In this document: positions 58,655-64,000 of the stretch, one piece after another
Layout: the number at the start of each line of letters is the position of its first letter
How positions within the stretch are numbered: position 1 is the stretch's first letter
Source of the DNA: Candidatus Avelusimicrobium intestinale
GTDB lineage: Bacteria; Elusimicrobiota; Elusimicrobia; Elusimicrobiales; Elusimicrobiaceae
Direction: 5' to 3'
Length of the DNA stretch: 64,000 bases
Assembly (NCBI GenBank): GCA_902765225.1
Contig: CACWYV010000001.1
Location: 62,001 to 126,000, forward strand
Translations under genes and position numbers: made by a program
The notes under the pieces: generated by a model
Told to the model about the DNA's origin: nothing
What the model saw: the letters and a program-made list of their open reading frames with translations, nothing else
Database searches by the model: none

Positions 58655-59827
58655 CTACCGCACTTGCACGAGTGCAAAGTGCAGATACTCTGTTTCCGGC
58701 ATACCGATCAACACCGGGTGGTCTTTGGCCTGGCCACGCAATTCCACCAGTGTGGCTTGCACCCCTGCCTTGCTGACCCCTTGGCGGATGATATCCACAA
58801 ACAGTTCGCGCGAAACGTGGTGCGAACAAGTAGAAAACGCCAAATATCCGCCGGGTTTTAAACCCTCTAACGCCATTTTGACGAGTTTTACATACAACCC
58901 CACCGCTTGCGGCAACGCCTTGCGGCTTTTGACGAAGGCCGGCGGGTCCAACAAAACGATATCGGGTTGGTCGGGCAGTTCGCCTTTTTTCATGGCAGAA
59001 AGTAACCGCTCTGCATCATCCCGGTGGAAAACGGCCACATCACTTACGCCGTTGAGTTCCGCATTTTGTTTGGCCAGTTCTACCGCCGCGGCGGAAGAAT
59101 CGCACCCCCACACTTGAGCGGCACCCGCGAGCGCAGCCACAATTCCAAACGAACCGATATAGGAGTATAAGTCCAACACCAATTTATCTTTGAAATACGG
59201 TTTTAAGAAAGCACGGTTTTCCCGTTGGTCAAAATAAAACCCTGTCTTCTGTCCACCGCGTACCGGCACGACAAATTTGGCCCCGTTTTCTTCTATTTGT
59301 ACCGTTTCGGGTACTTCGCCGATTATTTCCGGCGTGTTAGTTAAACCTTCTAACGCACGAAACGCGCTATCGTTTTTGTAATAGATACCTTTGGGTTTGA
59401 AAATCTTTTGCAGGGCCGGCGTGATTTGCGGTTTTAACAACTCCATGCCCGCTGTTAAAACATCTACCGTTAAAATATCTCCGTAACGGTCAATCACCAA
59501 ACCCGGCAAATTATCCGCTTCCCCATAACACATCCGCCCGTATTTACGCACGCCAATCTCTTTGCGCCGGGAATAAGCATCATCCAACTTTTCAAAAATA
59601 AAGTTTTCGGGCAAGCTGCCTTCCCCTTTTTGCAAAAGCCGTACAGCAATCAAACTGTGCGGATTAAACGTGCCGATACCTACTTGCACTCCGTCACTGG
59701 CAAGTACCCGCACAAGCGTGCCCGGCTCAATAGAGGTATCCAAGCCGTCAATCTCGTTGGAAAACACCCACCAGTGCCCGGCCTTTAAACGGCGTTCTTC
59801 TTTGACTTTTAGTTTAATTTCCCGCAC
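58655..59827 (-). CDS. Class I SAM-dependent rRNA methyltransferase, RlmI-like
   Basis: A 390-residue protein: N-terminal PUA-type domain (RRLKAGHWWVFSNEID), the family motif GQKTGFYFDQRENR, SAM-binding LVLDLYSYIGSFGI, and catalytic-type LAFSTCSHHVS. RlmI methylates C1962 of 23S rRNA; relatives share the layout. GTG 59827 is the chosen start (ggaatgtaatt before it); the frame is open further inside pyrE. It follows pyrE by 2 bases. Confidence 0.87.
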   Translation of the reverse strand: MREIKLKVKEERRLKAGHWWVFSNEIDGLDTSIEPGTLVRVLASDGVQVGIGTFNPHSLIAVRLLQKGEGSLPENFIFEKLDDAYSRRKEIGVRKYGRMCYGEADNLPGLVIDRYGDILTVDVLTAGMELLKPQITPALQKIFKPKGIYYKNDSAFRALEGLTNTPEIIGEVPETVQIEENGAKFVVPVRGGQKTGFYFDQRENRAFLKPYFKDKLVLDLYSYIGSFGIVAALAGAAQVWGCDSSAAAVELAKQNAELNGVSDVAVFHRDDAERLLSAMKKGELPDQPDIVLLDPPAFVKSRKALPQAVGLYVKLVKMALEGLKPGGYLAFSTCSHHVSRELFVDIIRQGVSKAGVQATLVELRGQAKDHPVLIGMPETEYLHFALVQVR

Positions 59828-59829
59828 AA

Positions 59830-60417
59830 TTACATTCCTTTGTCGTGCATTTCTTCTACTTCCGTAAACGGAATCTTGGCCGCACAAAGCGGGCATTCCC
59901 GGGCCGTGAACGTTTGCATCGGGTACGATAGTAACGACCGCAACGGCACCGTGAGCGGCAAATAGCCCATAGAGCGGTCCACGATGACTCCTACGCCAAT
60001 AACGTTCCCCCCCAGTTTATCCACCAGTTCAATGGCCGTGTTAATCTTGCGGCCGGAAACGGCTACGTCGTCCACAATCAACACATTTTCCCCTTCTTTA
60101 ATGGTGAAGTTGTGTTTTAAAATCATCACCCCGTTATCATCTTTAGAAGCGAAAATAGCCCGCACGCCGCGCGCACGCGCCACTTCTTGCGCTAAGACCG
60201 AGTCCGACGGGGTAAGTGCCATTACCACATCCGCTTTCTTGGTGAATTTATCCGACAACGCCCCCGCAATTTTTTGCGCTAAATGCGGATGCTGCATCAG
60301 CAGGGACGTTTGAATATACGTCTGGCTATGGAAGCCGGAAGGCATCACAAAATGTCCTTCCAAAATGGCTCCGTGTTCCTGTAGAAGACACAGGATGTCT
60401 GTATTATTTCTTGGCAT
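59830..60417 (-). CDS. pyrE: Orotate phosphoribosyltransferase-like
   Basis: Pyrimidine synthesis enzyme. Seen: PRPP-binding motif NVLIVDDVAVSGRKI, the flexible loop with FASKDDNGVMILKHNF, and an N-terminal FVMPSGFHSQTYIQ. 195 residues. The C-terminus has an unusual CPLCAAKIPF segment that could bind metal. An aaggag site precedes its ATG, which lies inside the end of the AsmA-like gene. Confidence 0.85.
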   Translation of the reverse strand: MPRNNTDILCLLQEHGAILEGHFVMPSGFHSQTYIQTSLLMQHPHLAQKIAGALSDKFTKKADVVMALTPSDSVLAQEVARARGVRAIFASKDDNGVMILKHNFTIKEGENVLIVDDVAVSGRKINTAIELVDKLGGNVIGVGVIVDRSMGYLPLTVPLRSLLSYPMQTFTARECPLCAAKIPFTEVEEMHDKGM

Positions 60418-62695
60418 GGTAGTCTCCTTGATAGAACGTCTGTGCGGCTTTAAAATCGGTTTTCAATCCTTTCTCCTGCGCGGCGCGGATGGTAGCCCCC
60501 GTCCGTTTAGCGCGCATCATATCCACCTTCGGTTTTAACATAGAGGACGAAATCCGAAACGCCAATGCCGGGTTGCCGGACTCATCCGTTAAATTCTCCG
60601 CTAGCGCCCCCGAGCGCGAAGTATTGGAAAACATCGTCCATACTATGATATCAAAATTTTCGGCTACCCAGTCAGTCCATCCGCTAACCGTAGCGGAAAT
60701 AGATGGGCCCACCGTGTAAGCATTGTGAATGTTCATTTTACCGTTTTCAAATTCGGCCGAAGCGGCCATGTCGTCAAACGGCACATCCTTGAGTACTTTG
60801 CCGATTTTAAAACTTCCCGCCCGCTCCATACGGTGCATAATAATAAACGGTTGGAAAGTAATGTTTAACGCTTGTTGTTCTTCGGCCCATTTTTCCATTT
60901 GGTGTACTACGCCGCCGGCCAACCGGGCCTCTATCTGGCCGGAAAGTTTTTTCATCCCGGCTTTCATCCCGGTCAGTTCAAACTCACCGTTAAACCGATT
61001 ACCCGATAAGACCGGACTGGAAAAAGTATCCGCCGAAATGTGCCCCGCAAAATTACTCATAAAATTAGGCAGTCGGTTGCGGAAATTACGCAACCACGCC
61101 AGCGAACTGGTATCTTCTTTTATTGGAGTTACTCCTCCGGGGATCAAGGGTACAATCACCGTCACAAAATCTTGTACCGTAGCGATAAAATCCATCGGAT
61201 TAAAATGCTTCCAATACATGGCGGTACGGATACGCCGGTGAGAACTTTTTAAATTATTAACCGAAACGCTCATTTTCAGCGGCACGCCGTTGACTTGGCT
61301 GGAGGCGATATACGTGTACAAATTCCCGTCGCGCCAACTGGCACTTAAATCCAATTTATCAAAAACGGTTTTGTTAACGGTCAATTTCCCTTTTAGGGCG
61401 GTATACATATCCGCAAAACTGTCTTTAGCCTGGAACTGCCCTGTTACATTTTCCACTAAAAATCCGCGGATGTCCCCGTTGATATTCTCTCCATCCACCG
61501 TTACCTGCGGCCAAGTATATTTTCCGTCTTGCCGCTCTAACTGCGCTTGCACCTTGGCTTTTCCCTTGAGTTTATAACGGGCCAAGGGGGTATAATACTG
61601 GCTCTTATTTTCCAAATCAAAAGTGTCCGTGGATACTTTCAGCTGGGCCGTATAGGGAGCTTGTGTAAAATCCAGTTGTCCTTCTCCGGTCGCTTTCACA
61701 TCCGCCGCGGAAACCGTTAATTGATCCATTTGCAATAACCGGTAACTGTTACGCAACGCCCCCCGCGCCTTTAGCACAGACTTCGGCAACGAAAAAGGAA
61801 TTTCCTCTAAATGGAATACGGATAAATCTTTGCTTTCAAAAGCCGGAATCCGGGCCTGCAGCGAGAAAACCGGATCCTGTAAATTATCCAATGTCAAAGA
61901 CACGCTTATCGGCTTACGGAACAAATAGACATGGGCGTGAAAATCGCGCAAGGCAAATTGGGTCCATTTGAGATCCGCCAGATTTATCTGCCCTCCCCCT
62001 CTGATATCAATGTCCGATATACCCGAAGACCACTCGTTGCGCAACACCATTTGAGCCGTAAAATGAGAAAGTTCATTGAGCCGCAACCGTTCAAAAAACA
62101 TATTCAGCCCATACACCGCGTGCGTGACCCCGCTGCCCAAATCTTTATAACTGAGCACCCCGTCTTTTAACGTCCAGTTTTCCACACTTACCGCCAACCG
62201 GCTACCGGATTGCGCGTCCGTATATACGGGCGGATTTTTGGTCTTTAACTGCGGCAAATTATAAACACCATCCGCACGGCGCACAATGTTAAACCGCGGC
62301 GCGTGCAGGGATACTTCATCAATCACCAGTTGTTTCTTTAGTAGCGGCAACAGCTCAAAACGGAGTGTGACGGATTCGGCCGATACCAAGTCCTGCCCCG
62401 GAATGCCCTCGGTATCTAAAATGCGAAAACCTTTTAGTTCCAGCGTGTTAATAAATTTCAAATCCAAGGAAGAGATAGCCACCGGCCGTTGCAAACGTGT
62501 TTGTAATTCCGTGGTGATGACTTCGCTTACGCGCTGGGCATTGAAGGTTTTAAGAAACACAATCCAAGCCACGCTGGCCAGGAACATCCCTATCATCACC
62601 AACAGCAACCCCCACCGCAGGGCAAATTTCAGCCCTGTTTTTAGGTATTGCCAAAAACGGTTTTTCCGTGCGGATGTTGGCGGCTGTGTAGTCAT
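60404..62695 (-). CDS. AsmA-like envelope protein
   Basis: A 763-residue protein with one N-terminal membrane helix (FALRWGLLLVMIGMFLASVA) and a long beta-rich periplasmic part. RPVAISSLDLKFINTLELKG and LVIDEVSLHAPRFNIVRRAD are typical of AsmA-group proteins, which are thought to bridge the periplasm and move phospholipid. Strand repeats run to the end. It lies between the M50-like gene and pyrE, overlapping pyrE by 14 bases. Confidence 0.75.
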   Translation of the reverse strand: MTTQPPTSARKNRFWQYLKTGLKFALRWGLLLVMIGMFLASVAWIVFLKTFNAQRVSEVITTELQTRLQRPVAISSLDLKFINTLELKGFRILDTEGIPGQDLVSAESVTLRFELLPLLKKQLVIDEVSLHAPRFNIVRRADGVYNLPQLKTKNPPVYTDAQSGSRLAVSVENWTLKDGVLSYKDLGSGVTHAVYGLNMFFERLRLNELSHFTAQMVLRNEWSSGISDIDIRGGGQINLADLKWTQFALRDFHAHVYLFRKPISVSLTLDNLQDPVFSLQARIPAFESKDLSVFHLEEIPFSLPKSVLKARGALRNSYRLLQMDQLTVSAADVKATGEGQLDFTQAPYTAQLKVSTDTFDLENKSQYYTPLARYKLKGKAKVQAQLERQDGKYTWPQVTVDGENINGDIRGFLVENVTGQFQAKDSFADMYTALKGKLTVNKTVFDKLDLSASWRDGNLYTYIASSQVNGVPLKMSVSVNNLKSSHRRIRTAMYWKHFNPMDFIATVQDFVTVIVPLIPGGVTPIKEDTSSLAWLRNFRNRLPNFMSNFAGHISADTFSSPVLSGNRFNGEFELTGMKAGMKKLSGQIEARLAGGVVHQMEKWAEEQQALNITFQPFIIMHRMERAGSFKIGKVLKDVPFDDMAASAEFENGKMNIHNAYTVGPSISATVSGWTDWVAENFDIIVWTMFSNTSRSGALAENLTDESGNPALAFRISSSMLKPKVDMMRAKRTGATIRAAQEKGLKTDFKAAQTFYQGDYHAKK

Positions 62696-62699
62696 ACAA

Positions 62700-63380
62700 T
62701 TACCTTAACAAGCGTGCTCCTATATAGTTTACTAAAATTCGCCCCACATTTAAGGTTTCTTTTAGTATACGCAAAGCCGCCTGTTGCAGAGAAACTTCCC
62801 CCGGGAAAATCCCCTTGAGCACTAAGGCCAATACAATTAAATTGGCCAGTATAATTATTACGATGGAAAAAACCGTTCCGCCGGCCAATTTCAAATCGGG
62901 TTGGCGGGCTTCCGATAACGTCTTAAAAGTTTGAATTAAGTGAAACGCCGTAAAAAACCCGATAAGAAACAGAAAAACCGGCCGTAACGGAGCCACAGAG
63001 ATAAACAAATCACCCGTCATATACAAAAAAGCCGTGACCAATACGTACCCCGGCACAAAGTAGGGGGCCAACGCAATAAACACATTGGATTTATCCATTT
63101 TTACGTATCCCGTATTTTTCCGCACGGAAATATCGGCCACCCGCCCCCCGCATAACAAAGCCGCCAAGGCGTGTGTCACTTCGTGCATAAATACATACAT
63201 CCGGGAAAAATTATAAACGGTGTAATGCAGCGTTACGTAAACAGTTGCCCCTAACCAAAACGTCCACCCGGCCCGAAAAGAACCTAACACCCGCAGCAAA
63301 ATATGCCCCGTTTCCAATAACGCAAAAAAGATGACCGGTAGCAAGATAAGTGCAAGAAGAAATTTAAGAAATTTATACAT
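62700..63380 (-). CDS. M50-like membrane protein with HExxH
   Basis: A 226-residue membrane protein with about five spans. The helix MYVFMHEVTHALAALLCGG has the zinc motif H-E-x-x-H, as in site-2-type metalloproteases; a second metal motif (N/D-P-x-x-D) is not visible, so activity is uncertain. ATG 63380 has tggag upstream and overlaps the stop of the lipoate-ligase-like gene (TAATG). Confidence 0.68.
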   Translation of the reverse strand: MYKFLKFLLALILLPVIFFALLETGHILLRVLGSFRAGWTFWLGATVYVTLHYTVYNFSRMYVFMHEVTHALAALLCGGRVADISVRKNTGYVKMDKSNVFIALAPYFVPGYVLVTAFLYMTGDLFISVAPLRPVFLFLIGFFTAFHLIQTFKTLSEARQPDLKLAGGTVFSIVIIILANLIVLALVLKGIFPGEVSLQQAALRILKETLNVGRILVNYIGARLLR

Positions 63381-64000
63381 TAAAATTTCTCCACCCACGC
63401 GCGTTGTTTATAGATAGAAACGGCTTGCTCCCGAGCAGCAGCCAATGTGGCCGCTTCACAAGAAACAGGCCGTAAATCCGTAGCCAAGAAAAAGCGCACG
63501 GCTTCTATGACCGCCCGTTTGAAAAGGGGATTTTTCCGTGCGCCGGGTTGTTGCAATGACCCTTGGTACAAAACAGTCGTACCAAAACGTCGGATCGCCC
63601 CGCCGAGCATTTTTCGTCCGTCGGCTGCCAGCAAATCATTTTCTACCGGACGGATAAAACACGCGCTGGCTTGGTGGTTAGAACTGGGAGCATATGCCGC
63701 GGCGGGCAAAACCGTATCAACCACCCGTCCGCCTACTCCTGCCCTGTCCAACTGTGCCCAGATTGCCGTATGCAACTGACGGTAAATTTCCGCCGGACGG
63801 CCCGGGAAAGAAAACACCAACGAAAATGTTAAATCGTCCGTATGGAACACCACCCCGCCGCCCGTAGGACGACGCGTATAATCTCCGGCAAACGATTGCG
63901 CAGACAAAGTATGGCGAACTTCGCTGACAAACTGGGCATAGCCAAACGTTACTGCGGGAGCAGACGTCCAGTTGTAAAAACGCAGCATAATTTCTTGCGG
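63380..64000 (-). CDS. Lipoate-protein ligase A family, N-terminus cut by window
   Basis: A BPL/LplA-fold enzyme that attaches lipoyl or octanoyl groups to protein lysines. Seen: RRPTGGGVVFHTDDLTFSLV, GRKMLGGAIRRFGTTVLYQG. The frame is open to the window end, and family members have about 20 more residues before LRFYNW, so the ATG at 63988 is probably internal. LplA, LipM and LipB-like use cannot be told apart. Confidence 0.8.
   Translation of the reverse strand, partial: PQEIMLRFYNWTSAPAVTFGYAQFVSEVRHTLSAQSFAGDYTRRPTGGGVVFHTDDLTFSLVFSFPGRPAEIYRQLHTAIWAQLDRAGVGGRVVDTVLPAAAYAPSSNHQASACFIRPVENDLLAADGRKMLGGAIRRFGTTVLYQGSLQQPGARKNPLFKRAVIEAVRFFLATDLRPVSCEAATLAAAREQAVSIYKQRAWVEKF

Noticed and set aside
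59828-59896. Longer start for the RlmI-like gene
   Set aside because: The added residues lie within pyrE and do not match the PUA domain start.

Overview
The window reads as a stretch of core chromosome from a diderm bacterium with an outer membrane and LPS: KDO and heptose genes, lipoproteins with lipoboxes, small outer-membrane barrels and a complete DAP branch are all present. The four scattered pilin-like genes with a near-identical N-terminal helix (FTLIELLVVVLIIGILA), together with the divergent housekeeping genes, suggest a gut-type member of the Elusimicrobiota. That placement is inference from protein style; there is no rRNA in the window to test it. I see no insertion sequence, prophage, integrase or CRISPR array. 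Genes are packed tightly, with many 4-base ATGA overlaps.

Layout, left to right. 1-3.2 kb: end of a dGTPase-like HD protein, a secreted ankyrin-like protein, tRNA-Gly, an unknown membrane protein and a YbgC thioesterase. 3.2-6.1 kb: two pilin-like genes flank pdaD-speB (arginine to agmatine to putrescine). 6.1-11.2 kb: M3 peptidase, type II pantothenate kinase, squalene/phytoene synthase-family enzyme, TPR protein. 11.3-18.9 kb: a full F1Fo ATP synthase operon (atpZ-B-E-F-H-A-G-D-C) with the heptose epimerase gene hldD set between atpA and atpG. 18.9-22.5 kb (minus): sppA, a Yip1-like protein, rsmE, mtaB. 22.6-26.5 kb: dapA-asd-dapB plus an aberrant MurC-like ligase. 26.6-27.2 kb: a third pilin with a C9 tract that puts its leader out of frame. 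27.3-30 kb (minus): infC-rpmI-rplT, a lipoprotein and a DUF2807-type protein. 30-32.4 kb: nusB-ligA. 32.4-37.2 kb (minus): a fourth pilin, then an operon of CsgG-like lipoprotein, small membrane protein, serS, TPR protein and outer-membrane barrel. 37.2-42.3 kb: kdsC, a second barrel, ybeY, glgC, thyX and a secreted protein. 42.3-48.5 kb: mazG, an AI-2E family permease and a peptidoglycan recycling operon (ampG-like, murQ, anmK, nagZ). 48.5-55 kb (minus): a deoxyhypusine-synthase-like enzyme, a barrel, DoxX, dnaX, recR and comEC. 55.1-57.7 kb: glyA, folD, lipoprotein. 57.7-64 kb: a glycerophosphodiesterase, tRNA-Phe, then a minus operon of lipoate-ligase-like, M50-like, AsmA-like, pyrE and rlmI-like genes.

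Themes that link the genes: (1) envelope building and recycling (dap branch, Mur-like ligase, murQ/anmK/nagZ, kdsC, hldD, AsmA-like); (2) a likely polyamine route using an archaeal-type pyruvoyl arginine decarboxylase, agmatinase and a DHS-like enzyme that could make homospermidine; (3) surface fibres and DNA uptake (four pilins and a ComEC without its nuclease-like domain).

The strongest unexpected signals are regulatory. Many genes have a -10 hexamer exactly 6-7 bases before the ATG and no Shine-Dalgarno sequence, which predicts leaderless mRNAs. The tRNA-Phe has its -10 at the same distance from its mature 5' end. Many other genes use an extended TGCTATAAT-like -10. One pilin leader carries a C9 tract that looks like a phase-variation switch. 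These are predictions from sequence alone.
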